This document shows, one piece after another, positions 38,301-53,000 of a stretch of DNA of 64,000 bases. Numbering within the stretch: the first letter of the stretch is position 1; every line of letters begins with the position of its first letter. Origin of the DNA: Dipetalonema caudispina (Eukaryota; Nematoda; Chromadorea; Rhabditida; Onchocercidae); assembly GCA_013365325.1 (NCBI GenBank), contig JABVXV010000057.1, forward strand, positions 1 to 64,000. Reading direction: 5' to 3'. The notes beneath the pieces were generated by a model, which was given only the letters and a program-made list of their open reading frames with translations, did no database searches and was not told the origin of the DNA. The translations under genes and the position numbers were made by a program.

Positions 38301-39849
38301 TTTAACATCTTTTTCACTGCAAGAGTAAAAGTTAATTTTTTTTTTTTTATTCAACTGAGCTAATTTATAGTTTTGAAATGCATTTGTTGAGTGAACAACA
38401 CCATTGTGACCATAAAATGTGAAATAGGAATGAATGATTTCAAATACAATATGAAAATTCATCTTCAACTGATCAAGGCATTCCAACTCGATAGGTAGTA
38501 GGGATATTGTAAAATCAGTGATCATTTTAGTGTTAAGTGAATTTGATAACACTCGACAAATGTATCTGAAGGAAAAATTTGTAGCAACCATTGGGACACA
38601 ATCCTTGAATTAATAGTACAATTATACGCATTTTTTTAAAGTTTTAACGAGATTTTGAAGTGAAAATAAAACTGGAGGAGCTCAAAAGAGGAGAATAATT
38701 GTCTAGAAAATGAAAATCAAAATCTTCTAAAATTTATTATTGGTTTTCTGAAAAATCCATTTTTTCATGTCGTTGCAGGTGTCATACACTTCTTTGACAA
38801 ATTACTTTTCAAATTAATGCACAGTTTTTTTGCATTTGTGAAGTGCAGATCATCAAAAGGATTATTTCTCATCCGTGATGGAACATGAAAATTGTTTTTT
38901 TTTTTTTTAGCAAAAAACGACAACTAATTATCTCACAGCCATTGTTGGATTTCTTAGCTTTAAAGCAATTGATTTTTTAGCATTTAATTAAACTTTACAG
39001 ATGAGACAAAAAAAAAAAAACTTTTTCATTTTTGATTAGATCGTTTTCACAAAGAAACACCTCTATGCGGTGATAAATCATATTGTTAGTCTATAATCCT
39101 CATTAATTCAGAAGTATTGTGAGAGTTTTCGAGAATTTCCTAAAGTTTAAAATTAGAATTGCAAATGTTTAATATTACTTATATTCTGAATAAGTACATT
39201 AAATACCGATTTTTGCTTATGTAGCTTGAAAATATAAAACTATTGTTGAAGTTAGCGTTATTGAGGAGTATTCAATGGGGATAATTCCCCCGGATCTATA
39301 TAAAATTAATTGTAGTGTCACTTCTTCATTTTTACCTTTGAATTATGTATATGATACTTCGTCATAACACTTCCAAAATTTCGAAAATTTTTGTTTAAGC
39401 AATAAGGGATTTCACTTGAAAAGTGATGATTTTGTTGGCGAAAGAAATGCATGAAATAAATGAATTAGTCTATCTTTTTATTTAACTTAATTATCTGAGC
39501 TACATAATTCTGTGTTTTTTCTGCGAAAAAGTATAAATGTAAGTAAATTATGCTTGTCAATTTTGCAAACTTTTTAATAGTAATATTTATTTAAGCACCA
39601 AAAGGTTTCTCTTGAAAAGTTAAAATTAAATTAGCAAATCTTTTCAGTTTGATGTAAACTGAAAAATTTCGAATTTTGACCTTTCCAGCATAATTAGGAT
39701 ATTATACTTTAATAAATTCCCCTGTCCAAACTCATTATTATTATTTACTTTTAGAGTAATAGCTAAAGTAATGGCAAGCCAATGTTCGGAAAATAACATT
39801 TGCTAGTTGAAGTAAAAATGTGGAAAACATTTTAGATATGAAGAATGAG

Positions 39850-40000
39850 AGCTTTTTTCCTATATAATTCGTTCCCCAGGGTTTCTGAGGTTTTCAAAAA
39901 GCACTCAGCTTTACCGACCTGTAAGATGCTGCAATCCTTCCCGTCAAACTTCAAAAACTCTAACACTTCACCAGTCATATCCTTCGAATCAGTGAAGTTT
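39850..40000. other. GC-richer block open on both strands
   Basis: About 120 bases here are clearly richer in G+C than the flanks and stay open in one frame on each strand. The minus-strand reading (for example TGEVLEFLKFDGKDCSILQ) has protein-like composition and the internal CTTACAG/GTCGGT could be a splice junction. The plus-strand reading is also plausible (KHSALPTCKMLQSFPSNF). No family is recognised. Options are an unpaired exon, a decayed gene, or a fragment of foreign (for example endosymbiont) DNA; the sequence alone does not decide. Confidence 0.3.
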
Positions 40001-42008
40001 GATCTTGCAAATTTCCAACATCTTATTTTTTCCTTCTTTTTATTCCATCTGCTGCAATATATTTTATGCATTGATATTATTTATTAATTTTGAAAAATCC
40101 TAATTTCGTGACTCATATAGTAAATATCACATCTAAAAAAAGAGTTATAACAAAATTTTTATTTCAGATAATAAATTTTTATACTTTCATTAAATGTGAA
40201 CATATCATCATTATATCCGTAAATATTGCTGTTTTCAGCTGTAGAGTAGAAAAACTGTCGTATGATCGATATGCTTCTACTTGTGGGTATTAAATTGCGC
40301 ATTTGTTGCTTGTAAAATGCATACAAACGGTTACGTTCTATTCAATATTTTTATATTTATTCGATGAATTTGTTAAAATAGTGCTTTAATTGTACAAAAA
40401 TCTATTTGAAAGAAGCGATTTTGGTGTTTCAAAGCCTAAATTAATGGAATTTTTGAACATTTCAAACTAAACTATTACCTTATTTAATTGGAATCCTTAA
40501 AACACTCATTTGGGAGAAATTTTTAAGTCAAAAGAAATTTATAGCTTTTTGAAATGATGGGAGCAAATTTAACTTTTACGTCAGTTCCACTTGATATAAA
40601 CACAACTAGGAAGCAATATGTGACTTCTATGAGATTTTAATGGAAAAATGTATGCCTTTATGGCTAGTCATAATGTTAATGAGGTAACCTTAATTGGAAG
40701 TATCCTTTTTTATTTTTAAAGTTTTTAGTAAAATTACGTTTAAATAAGCTAAAGTTTGGAAAACTACTCTAACAATAAATCATCTCGAAGAAAAAGATGA
40801 CTTGAAGCGAATGTCAAGTTGTTTTGTTCTCATCAATTTGTTTTAAATATTTTAAGATCATTTCTTTAATCTTTTTTTTTTTTTTGATTACTTTCCAAGA
40901 ATTTATTAGGAAAACAATGTGTTTTTCAATTTTAAACAGGATGACAAGGTCATTTATCACTTTGAAAGGCTAATTAATTCACTTAAAATGATTAATTAAG
41001 ACAAAGAATAAATGCTTTTGCATCAAATTTTTACTGATAAGCTTCATGAAGGCATACAATTTTCCCCAACTTAAAAACTTGCATCATTTACCAAATTTCA
41101 CCGATTTTTTTCTCTCTGTTAAAATTTTACTTAAGCATAGCTTCAATCAGACGTCATTTTTATTATTATAATTTACATCTGTGAAATCTTAACATTGTTA
41201 AAAATAATAGTTTTCTTAGTTTTTATCGTTAGCTTGTTGAAAGAATGGATCGTTCATTACGATTAACAAATTTGAATAACAATTAATGTATCATTGAATA
41301 AGAACTTTTGCTAATGTTTTTATTTCTGAATTATTTCACCGAGAAAAACTTTTGACGTTTAACTTTTATGTAAAACCTTTTTAAAGTTTCCATTCTAACT
41401 AAAAATTAATCCGTGAAAAAGAGTCATTCGATAACTAATCATAATTATTTGAAAGAGAATTTACGATAATCGATTAACATTGTAATGGTTTTCGTAAACA
41501 ATAAGTGAATTAATTTTTTTAAAGAAGAAAACAACAACAACAAAAAAATAATTACAATTTCGACGATTATAATGGATGAAGATAAACTGTATGGATAAGT
41601 TAATTTTAGATACACAAACTCCTCCCTATCCATAGGCGATAATATTATCAGCTAAAAGCTTAGTGAGCATAAGATAGGCTTGTTAATCTCTTCTTTGCCA
41701 ATCTAAGCATAGCTCTTCAATTTTTATTCCTTTTTCTTGATGGTGAAATGATGATTTGAAATGAGAGTTGTCGTTGTAGCATTGAATTTCTCTATATCTG
41801 CAAAGAAATAATAATATCTTTCTGTTCTTTTTTTTTTTTACTTTTCTCTTCCCTTCAATAACATAATATAATGCCTTTTGTTGTGTTATAATGAAAGTTA
41901 TATTTAAAAAATATCTTTATTTTTCACATTTAATTATTTACAAGTAATTTTTCCATCCATTTAATCCATCTATCCTTTTCTAATAGTTCGCAAATTACCT
42001 GTTGTAAT

Positions 42009-42095
42009 ATGCCAACCGGGCGATTATGGAATGATCTTAACAAGGATAAGATGAATGTTTTTTTAGGATCTTATAGGATTAAGTTTGATGTATAA
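42009..42095 (+). CDS. Candidate 28-aa small ORF or stray exon
   Basis: A short ORF begins MPTGRLWNDLNKDK and ends at TAA 42093-42095. The frame is also open upstream to an acceptor-like TTTTCTAATAG (ending at about 41995). No family recognised; its composition is more protein-like than its surroundings, but it is short enough to be chance. Confidence 0.15.
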   Translation: MPTGRLWNDLNKDKMNVFLGSYRIKFDV

Positions 42096-43361
42096 TTCAG
42101 TTGTTTATTTCTTTTGGTAAGCATATTTTCATTATGATCTCATAATTATTGTTTAGCTTTCAATTGAAATTTTTTTCAAACTTCATCAGTTTTTGATTTC
42201 ATCTTAAGCACAAGAATTAAAGTAATCAAAGAGTTTATTGTTTTACATTCATTCATTATGTAATCTTGTTTGCTTTTCTCACTTTTCCGGAACAGGAAAA
42301 TTGAACCAATATAGTATCACTTTGTCACATTACATGTTCCGCATTTTTGAAACTATACGGAAGAAATTTAATCGAACAAGATTAAGTGATTGTCCCCTTT
42401 TATTATGTTTATATGATTGCAATGCAAAAAATGCTGAAATTGCTTATATTTGATAGCTATGATTTCTTGGATGTAATAGATTCCTGCAAAGTGAAAGACA
42501 TCTTGCAAAGCGTTTTACTTCTTTTCGAATTATTCTTGAATTTTTTATTCTTTTATTTATTTAGATAACAGCCGAAATGTGAAGAAGTTTGCAGGAATAG
42601 TAAGTAATATTTATAGAGAAAATAGGAAGGACGGAATTATCGAGTCCATAATTGAAATTTATTTAATTAAATGCAGTATGAGGGATAATGAAGGAAAAAA
42701 AAAGGGAAGAGAACTAGCACTTATATGAAATGTATCCAATTATGAGAGAAACTGCAAAAACTTAGCTTGGTGGAAGAGGTAGTTGACAATTTGGAAGAGA
42801 GATTATTTTATTTTACATGAATTAACTGACACTCCATAAATACAGTCCATTATTTATTCTCTTAGAAATAGTCGATGATTCTTCCTTCAAATAAATTCAA
42901 AAAAAGATCTATTTTTGTGTTACCTAAAATTTAAAGAAAATTTTTATTTCTGATATTTTGTTAATAGAAAAAGAAAAACGTTTAGTCGAGAATGGATATG
43001 TGCAGAAAATCTTCTTAACTTAACATATTGGGGATAATTTAGAAGATATAGACAAAATTATTTCATTCTTGAAATCTTATATGTTTTAAATTTGAAATTT
43101 CATCTAGTAGCATTAATTTCTTTCATTCTATTTCTAAATAAGCGTACTACACGATATCAACTTATCCATGAATCTGTTTTATACGAAGTTGTCAAGAAGA
43201 AATATTTATTAGGGAAAAGTAATTATTAGTACGATTTTTTAATTGAAGCTTTATTTCACATTATCATTTAATGTGATGCCATAAACATTGCAACATGTTC
43301 TCATTGCCTTTTAAAATCGCCATAGAATTTCATACATACCACTACAAAATAACAATGCAGG

Positions 43362-43396
43362 ATGCAATATTTATTTATTATAAATAAATATTGCAT
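43362..43396. repeat. 35-nt perfect palindrome (17-bp arms, 1-nt centre)
   Basis: The left arm ATGCAATATTTATTTAT (43362-43378) is followed by one base and then its exact reverse complement, ending at 43396. It could form a cruciform or an RNA hairpin. The site is intergenic. Confidence 0.9.
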
Positions 43397-46300
43397 AAAA
43401 TATAATTTCAGCTTTTAATACTCAGAACTTGTAGTAAGATCATAATTTTGGTATAGTAGTATTGTAGTCATTGACTTAAAATGGTTGATAATTATTAGTA
43501 TCAAGAAATTTTTTAAAACAAAATTTTTAAAAATTCTCTTAAAAATTTCCGCAAGTTTCTAGATAGGTAGTATTTCACTGAATCTTGATAGTGATGCCTT
43601 GTAAATCACCCATTCTTCAGCTTCAACAATTATTTCATCCTTAAACATATGAAAAATAATTTTATTCATTTTCTTTATCGGACATATAAATTATATTAAA
43701 TTAACTATCAAATTTTTGGGATATGGCACAAAATATTATGAAATAACTTTAGAACAAACTGTACTCTAAATTTCACTTTAAAATAGATTAATTTAGGAAA
43801 ATTATAAGTTTTGGAAACTTATACCAGAATGAACAGTATTTGAAAGCTAAAATGAAACGCAATTTACTCATAAAGTTTGAAAATTGATCTTCAAAGAATA
43901 TTGCTTTAGAAATGAAATAATAACCACAGTATGTTACATATTTACAGCACATTGTGTTTGCTGCTGACTTGAATAAGTTGACCTTTCACCATATCCTTTG
44001 ACACAGATAATATTTCACTTCTAAGCCTATTTAATAAGAAATAAGAATGAGTTGCGAAATAATGCTATTCATGATATATAATGGATATTTTATCATTTTT
44101 AGGTAACACTCATGCATTATGACCTGTTTTTGCATAGATGAAGTGAACACTTTAACTTTAAGAGAGGTCAGAACGAAGATTAGCAAAATAACATAAAATG
44201 AAAATGAAAAATTAGGAGAGATATAACTTATGTGATTGAAATGTGATCTAAATATTACATGAAGTTCGAAAAAATATTTTCACTTTTCAAAATTCATTTT
44301 AAAAGTGAAACAAAGATGAAAGGGTGTCGAATGGTTTTGAGCATTTTATTTGACTGAAAATGTAAAATGCATGTCAAATTATTTTAGCAAGTGAGTTTGC
44401 ATATAAATGTGAAGGAAATTTCTTCGAGATGTGGCATCATTTCATTATTTGGTCGGTGGAATTATTTTAATAGCGGACAAACATATAGTAATTAGATGAA
44501 ACAATTTACAAAATAATCAATAATTTTCTGAAAACCGATGAAATTTATTTGCAAATAAGCATACATACATTTCCAATTTGTTTTCAATGCAATTGTTCAG
44601 AATTTATATAAAATTCCGTAAATTAATTATTTTTTGACATCGAATTTTAGAAACAAGGAAAAAAAAAGTGGCTCTTTGAATGAATGGCATGACAAAAAAT
44701 TAGTTTGATGGGTTTCATTTTTCAGCTTCTTCAATTTTCTAAATTAAATTAGCTATGACAACCGTTAATAAGGGGTCAGCTTTGGGAATGATGAAATTTT
44801 ATCTTTATTCTTCATGTTCCATGGATAGATTTTTTTCCTCACTGTATTTTCTAATTTGATTTCAGTAGTGCTATTAATCATTACCACTCTATCACGATAT
44901 CTAAATGTTGACATTGCTTGTCGTAAGTTTCACTATAAATTTCAACCTTTCTAAATGAAATCTTCTTCATGCATCTCTTTATCTACCTATCATTTCAACG
45001 CAATCAAAACTACACTGCTAAATTCTTCTGCATGACATAACATTTTTATTTTCAAACAAAAAAAAAAAATTCTCGTCATTTTTTTGCGAAAATCGCCAGT
45101 TTTGCACACAATTTCATTTTTTATATTTGACAAAGATATGCAAACATTTCAAGTCTTTTTTTTTTTTCCTCTCTAGCATTCTTCACTTTTACTTCAATAA
45201 ATCACCTGTCTACCCTTCAAACACTATTATCCACAATTTTATTTCTCTTTCTGAAACGAAATTTGAAATACTCCTTGGATATCGCTTTCCTCTCCAATCT
45301 ACATCGATCCATTTCTCTTTCTCCCACCTTTTTTTTCATCATCTCTCCTCAGAACATATGGCATGAATTAGTAGCATTTGAACATTAAATAAATTATTTG
45401 GCCGTGAAACCTTTCAAATAGCAGTTTAATCTGATTCAAGGAAGTCTTATTGAGGAACCATAAGGAAGAGTGGAAAAATTGGTCCTACTCTTTTTCAATT
45501 TTCTCTTGAAATAAAAATGAATTCTTTCTCTTCACTTCCACAATATATCATCATCATCATTACTTTATGTGCCTTTTTCCCACCTTCCTCCCCATCTGAT
45601 ATTCTCTGATATCTTTGTGTATTTATATTGTTGTATAGGATAGAATAAATGATTAAATGAAATGGCGTAGAAAATTTAAAAGAATTTTGTTAAACTTGGC
45701 TCACCATAATATTTCCATTCAGATGATTAAAGATGAATTCAATCATTCTAAACTTTTGACATATGAAATTCTTCATTTCATTACCTCTCCACTCCTTCAT
45801 TTCTTTTTTGCTTTTCTCACTTATTCATTTATTTATTTATTATTACATTCTGGCAGTTATCTTTCGTTTATCACTTAGCTATCTTTTTGTTATGAATTTA
45901 ATAAAAAGAAAGAAAAAATTCCGCTTTTTCAAATTCATTTTCTATGAATTATGTTTGTACTTTTTGAGGAAACGAATTTCGTGATGAAATATACATTGAA
46001 TTTTAATTTTAATGTAAATTTTTACTTGAAGTTTCTGATTCAACCATCCTTTCGAACTTGTCCAGAATAAACGTTAATTCAATATCTGAATTTTCAGTCA
46101 ATTCAAAATTCTCCCATAACTTATTTTTTTTTACTCAATATAAAGTATGAACTGATAAAAGATCACTTTTGGAGGAGATGTCCAGTTTTTAGAGATTTTG
46201 TTTTTGCAAGTTGATTTAGATGGGAGGATGATTTTTTCCTTTCCTTTCCTCCCTTATTTAAAAATTTTTAAATTTTCCTTTCTTCTTTTATCATTTTAAA

Positions 46301-47056
46301 ATTTAGATGGAAAGATTGTTTAAAGAAGTTTATTTTTTTGGAATTTCTTAAAATTCAGTCTTAGTGCTTTCTATTAGCCACAGATAAATATGTGATAATT
46401 GAAGAGGCGACTAGAGAGAATATCTCGTAAATTCAGTTGCAAAAATATTTCAAATGATAGAACGAAAGATCATGAAAACTTATTTTACGTATTTTTTTAA
46501 TTATTTTAAATTGATTTAATGCAAAAGAAGTTTCCATTAAAACTATTTCGCTCCCTCTTTTCCTCTCATTTATTCAATTATTTCTAATTACTGTACTACA
46601 TTAGACATCCTAGTACTTCAACTTCTATTTTAATAATTTAAAATTAATTGTTTCTAAACTACTGTACATTGGTAGCTTTGTCATTTTTCAATGTTCCCGT
46701 TTTCTTTAGACAGTTCTGAATCATCGCTTCACTTGAATTATATTCATATTTCAATTTCTGTCTCATTTAATCTTTTAGATCGAACTTAGATGAGTCATAA
46801 ATGAATTCTCTTCTTTTTCGAACTTCTGTTCTTCCTGTCATACTATTGCATATTTAATGCATATACTTTTTCCTTCAATTCTAAATTTTTCATTTATTTT
46901 GCTCATTATACTTTAAAGCTTTCATTGCTAAACATTGCGATCTCCTCGAAAATAAGCATTTGATTAATAAACTATTGTACTTTGCATAACAATTGAACGC
47001 TGAAATATCATTCCTTAATTTGTCCACATAATATGAAAAATAAATTAAAATTTTAG

Positions 47057-47092
47057 ATAACTATCCATCTCCTTGCTTTACAAACATCAACA
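47057..47092 (+). other. 5' UTR of the K+ channel gene behind a 3' splice acceptor
   Basis: A TTTTAG acceptor ends at 47056, 36 nt before the first ATG of the channel model. It is consistent with spliced-leader addition or an upstream untranslated exon. Confidence 0.4.
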
Positions 47093-50000
47093 ATGCTAGA
47101 ACCACTATCGAAGCCTTGCCTGAGTATTTGCACTCCGGACAATGCATTAGTGTTCAGGAATAACGGATGTTGTAAGTCTAAAATTATGTTTAATGCAACA
47201 ATTACTCTCAATTATTCAACTATTGATTTATCGGTCTGTGAAGGATTTCTTTCGTAAAACTATCGAAGCTTTCCATATATTTCTACAGCAGAAGATGATC
47301 GACAACATTGGGTTTCAACAAAAGGCGCATTTCATCAGAGTTTTGATGAACGAAATCAGGATAGTGTGGAAGAATTCAGCAATTCATGTGTCGATCTAAA
47401 TGATCCGGTAAATTTATGTTTTTGATTAAATATTACATAGGTCCTTTGAGTGAGAATGCAGGAAATTGATGAGAAAAAAGTGAATTTTGTATTTGTTTGT
47501 CAAAAATAATGCAGCAATGTATGTATTTTTTAATCTCTACATATATTTCCTAAATAGATAGCTTACTCTTAGCTTCATTAGTTAATTTATTTCTTTATTT
47601 AATTATTTGGTTGTTTAATTAAAAATCAAGAAGTTCTTCTGTTCCTTCTCACTTTTTTTTTGAATTAATTCTCTTATGATTTCAATCAATTAATTCAAAA
47701 AATTGATTACCCAAACAAATCCTCACTTCTATTTTAATTGTTTTATTCAATATGAATGCACTTGAAATTCATTCAAATTCCTTCCTTTTTCAATTCATGA
47801 AAACTTTTTGCAGTAACACTGATGCTTACATTTAAATAAATTTCATTTGTTTGAAGAAAATGCGCTAAAGTGAATGTGTGAATAATAATGAAGAGTTTTT
47901 TCTCTTTTTTTTTTTTGGAAGGATTAGCAAAAATTCTCAGAAGACTATCAAAAAAAAAAAGCTATCTGTCATCATAATGAATTATTTGACTACTTCAACT
48001 TTTTCAAGCAATTATTTCTCGATTGATTTTCATACAGAGCTTATACAGATAGATTTTTATCTTTTTTTTTTTTTTTTTTTGCTTTATTAACCATTAATGG
48101 TATTGGTATGACACAAGCAGATTATATTTCAGAATTCGTGAAACTTATTTTATTGCTATTATTAGCAAAAAATGCTTTAATAAGTTGGAAGATGGAATGA
48201 ATGATTCATTAGATTGATCATTTAAAACAGATGAAATACTCTATCAATTATCATATCTTTCCTGTGAAAGAAACAAAAAAGAAATTAAAATGAAACCTTC
48301 TTTAAATAACTTTCACACAATTTATTTACTGCTTCACAAGTGAGTTTAGGTGCAAATTCAAAATTTACTTCATCCTGTATGATCGATCAAAAGATCATAT
48401 CCGATAGTTTCAAACATAGTAGAAGATATGCTTCCTGCTTCATTTCAATAACTTGATATTGGTTTGTATGAGATTTCTGAAATGTTTTTTTGATCCGCTC
48501 ATAGTTCTCTGCAGTATCCATGCTATATTTGCCAAATGAAATTTTGCTTTTGTAACATTTTTTCTTTGTTTACAGATTCGTTCACTTATCTTTAGTTAAC
48601 ACAGCTGTTTATATATCACATAAAAGAAAAGATGCCACTGATAGTCTTCTCTTTTCTCATATTATTTGCTCAGTTTTTTTATTTTTTATGAAGTATTCTA
48701 GTGGCTTCATAAAATATCAATGATCTGTTTCTTCTTGAAATTTGATGGTTGAACTGATCATTTTTAAAAAAGGTCGCAGATCATTGGGATGATGAACAAG
48801 ATAATTCCACTTTTTTTTCTTTTTTTTTTTTTTGTTGATTCAAAAACCATCTGTTTATGTTCATTCGCATGAAACAATCTTTCCAGGTGTTACAATTTTT
48901 TCAGTTCCTAAAATTTGAAGATTTAAATTGCATAGATCTAAAGTTATCTAAATTATCCAAATTCTTGTGAAATTCCTTAGTTTGGTATTGCAGATCATAT
49001 CCAGTGATTCTTCTGCGTTGGAAAATTCTCCAAACATCTCCTTAAAAAGATTTAGCGGGTCAGATTGTTTATAATTTCTTTATGCATTATTCGAAATTTA
49101 AATAATTCCTTTCCTGCAATGAAAAATTTCATGAATTTCTCTTTCTCTTTAAAAACTAAAATTCAACAGAATTTCGAAGTTTTTTTTTCGAAGTTTTTTT
49201 GTGATCTTTCATGCTTCCAACAAATTCTGTCATTCATCAAACCCAAATTTTCGTGCAATGAAATGTCGAGACGGTATCAGATGAAATTTTCTTCATTTTC
49301 TCTTCTATTCCCAAAAGCAATCTTTTACAAGTGTTGTTATGCGGAAAATTTTAGCGTATGCTTTTAGCATAGTGCTTAAGGTATTACATCAAAAAATTTT
49401 ATCATTCGATATAATGCTTTAATTTACAGCTGTACAAAATAAAAAACTAGTAAAAATACGACACTCATTTGTTGAGATTGTGATCAGTCAAAATTTCCAT
49501 CATTTGATATATGTGTCGTAAGATTTCCGAGAGTTTTAGTTCATCTCATTCCATTATTACATTTTAGGAAATGTATTAGAGACAATAAATGCCATAAAAA
49601 ATTTTTTCTGAAAATTTTCTCTACCCAAATTTTGTCCTTTTTAAAAGTAAAGTAGAAAAATTGATTAAAAAAAGTGGTTGTAACAGCAGAAAACCATCTT
49701 TCTTGTCTAAAAAAGATGTATTTTATTTATCATTTGAAGAAAAAAAGAAGCTTTTTCACTGATTTCAAAAAATATTGTCTATTGGCTTTAGAGAAAAAAG
49801 CAAAAAAAAAGAATTTCACCACTTCTTATTTGGTTAAAACTAAGTAAGCAATATGGATGACCAGAAATATAGTTAAATTGATGTATCATTAATGCATTCA
49901 TTAAGATATGATCAGATCATAGCAATCTCTTTATATATCAATTTATTAGTTTGAAATTTCTAAATCTCACGAAAAATTTTATGACAAATTGATTTCTTTA

Positions 50001-53000
50001 TCTTCATTTCTTGTAGAAACGGTTTTCAATGAAACGGCGTTCGGCATTTTCCAGCAGTGTAGCACGAAATTATGCATATTCATCCGGTTGCAGTGGGACT
50101 ACAAATTCCCCCGGTAATTGTTCCATCCATGGTTGATTTGTTGTAATGTGTCAGAATGTATTAATTATTTTTCAAAATGTAAACGAAGTTGTTGAAAAGA
50201 AAATGAAGGAATCTTGGAAAATTTTTGAATGACTTAATGTAAAATATATGATATCTGATTACTTTCTTACATTCTTCGATTTGAAAAAGACTACGAGAAG
50301 TTGAAAATAATTTCAGGATGTTCAGCTGCTGCCGGTAAAGGTAATGTACGTACACCAGCACTTGGAGGGCGATCACCGCAGTCCTCACTAGATTCAAATG
50401 ATGTTGGACAGGTTAGATATTTCTGAATCCAATTTTACGGAATTTTCTCTTACCGCTATCATCTTTTTCTTCTGTGAATTGGAGATTATTTCAGGAAGGT
50501 TTAAAGCTTGTTGAAGTCAGAACAGCCCCGCCTGCATTCCCAAATTTGTTCAAGATAAAAAGTTCAAAAAGGTGGTACTGAATAGAAATTCTTCACCTTT
50601 ATAATTTTCTCTTTTGCCGCAAGCTTAATGCAATAATGTCGTCTTTAAATTCATTATGATCGTTTAAAATTGTGCTTCTTTTTCAAAAATTCACATCCTG
50701 AAGGCAAAATTAAAAGCTTCAGTTATTTTCACTTCAATGCCCTGTTTCACCTGTAATATCTCTTCCAATTATATCAAGTTATAATTATCAGTACATTAAG
50801 TTGAACATTGTCAACTTACAGATTTCAATGAATTTGATGCGCGTTAATGGAGCGATCACGCCCTTCAAAGCTTTATTGACAAATCTGACAAGTCCGCCTG
50901 ATCCATCATCACCTACTGCATTAATAAAAGCTGAAAGAAGTGCTTCATCGCAATATCTTTCCGGTAGTGTTAGTCCAAAGAAACTTCATAAAATTAGCTC
51001 ACATTATGTACTGGAAAATATCAACCGGAAAGATGGCAGTGCAAACCGATTATTCGATGCGCCAATAGTCAACGTTGAAAGTTAATTTTTCTTGTCTTTT
51101 TTCTTTTCAGTTTTGAAATCTACAAAATAAATAACTCACTAAATACTGTAAAAGATACTTGACCTTCAATTCGATTATTAGTTGTAGTAATTAGATTAGC
51201 CACAAAAATATATCTTTTCTTTCTGTTGGACCATTTATTTTTATTGCTGCTTCTTAAAATTTGACCTCATTTAATTATTGGTTTTACTAAAGTTTTTTTT
51301 CCCATGTTGTTGACTTTAGTGTTTGGCTTTTCAATTTATTCAATTAAAGGCGTTTTGAAAGCATCGCTTTCCATTCACTACCAATGCCTTATAATTTATG
51401 GCTGTATTGGTTGCTCATAGCACCATTTCATTTCTCGATTTGAAATTTTAATCAAGCTCTTTGTATGACTGATCGGAAATAATCTGATAGCTCTTGCACC
51501 TTTTTTTCCCATTTCGTATTTTAGCTTTTCAAAAAATTCAATTTGCCGTTAAGCTTGAAATTATAAAGCAATTCATTTTCAACTTCTATTATTTATTCGT
51601 ACAATGAAAAGTTATGCAGTTCCACATTCAGATAAAATTGCTGAAAAAGAAATCAAAACTAATGAAATTTTATTTTTTTAATTATGATGGACATGTAACA
51701 TTATCATTTATATAATGGTACTATGAAACTTTTGAGAACACCTATATTGAAATTTAAAATAATGATGGATGCCGATAGCTTTTATTAAAACAATCTTGTG
51801 AATAACAAATTCACTCATTCATTTAGATTGGTAATATGGTATTTCACTATACGTTTTCTTGAAAGTATCACTTAACATCTACAGTAAGTAATAAGTAGTA
51901 TTTACTGTAGTTACAATTGTACGGTATCTTTCTCTTCCGTATCTTAATCGTACTCTTTAGTTAGCTCTATTGAAATAAATCAATCTGCAAGATTGAATTA
52001 AGATTGTTCTAATTAAACTTTTTCAGGATTCTATAGTTTGAGTTGCATTTTTTCATCCGAAGGAAAGTTAGAACTGCTAATATTTTTGTTAAATTCACTG
52101 GGAAATGGGAATGGACAGGCTATTCCGAGAATATGTTCTTTATTTAATTGATTAGTAAATGTATTTTGGAAGTTTTAAACTTCTTACCTGTTTCTGTACG
52201 CATATAACTTGATCATATCTGAAGAAGAAAAACGAAAATAGCAATTTACCTAGGTACGTTGATCAGTGCATGTGTGCGTTTGTGGGTTTCAATTAGGCAC
52301 TTTCAAATTGCATGCAATCTTGTCATTAAATTTAATATAATTTTCAGGGCTTAACATATGGAAATTGATCTATTGAAATTTTCCAGAATGTATTATTACC
52401 ATTGAAATTCTTCCAAAAAAAAAAAAAAAAAAAAACAACAACAAACGTAAATTGTATTGATTATTTCATTGAAGTATAAAATAGGATAAAAGCATCAGAT
52501 AACATGAAATATTACTCTAAGCTTAAATTTGTTCACTCATTCTTCATTTCTTCCAACCATTTTTTGATTTGCTAGAAAATAAGGAAGTTTATTCTCACTT
52601 TCCATTAGTTAATCCTATTTTTACAAATCATTCCTTCACAACCAATGCAACTAATTTGTCGGGAAATTTTCAACTTTTATTTTTTTTTTTTCATTATTAA
52701 ATTTGGAAAAATAGAAAAAATTATATAATCAATTTCTTTTGCATATTCATATCAAAGTCTAGTAAACCGTTCCTCTTTTTTTTTTCGCAAATTTGTTACC
52801 TGATATTTATGTGCATTTATAATGTTGTCGAAATTTGTTCAAATTATTTATAATTCCAAAGAGCAATTAGTAATTCATATTAATCAGAAATGCAAAATTG
52901 AAAAAAAAAAAAAGTGATTTGTAAAAGTGCACTGTAGTTACTCGCTTATAGCAGTGACAATAGAGAGAGAGAGAGAGGCAGAGAGGAAGGGAAAGAGAGA

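Larger units (their letters stand above)
35380..47056. other. 11.7-kb gene-poor AT-rich region
   Basis: No protein gene could be supported. The sequence is dominated by poly(A)/poly(T) runs and AT-rich DNA; its longer ORFs are Phe/Ile/Asn/Lys rich and lack splice context. Exceptions worth noting are a GC-richer open block at 39850-40000, a small ORF at 42009-42095 and a long palindrome at 43362-43396 (all listed separately). Part of this may be the upstream control region of the K+ channel gene. Confidence 0.55.
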
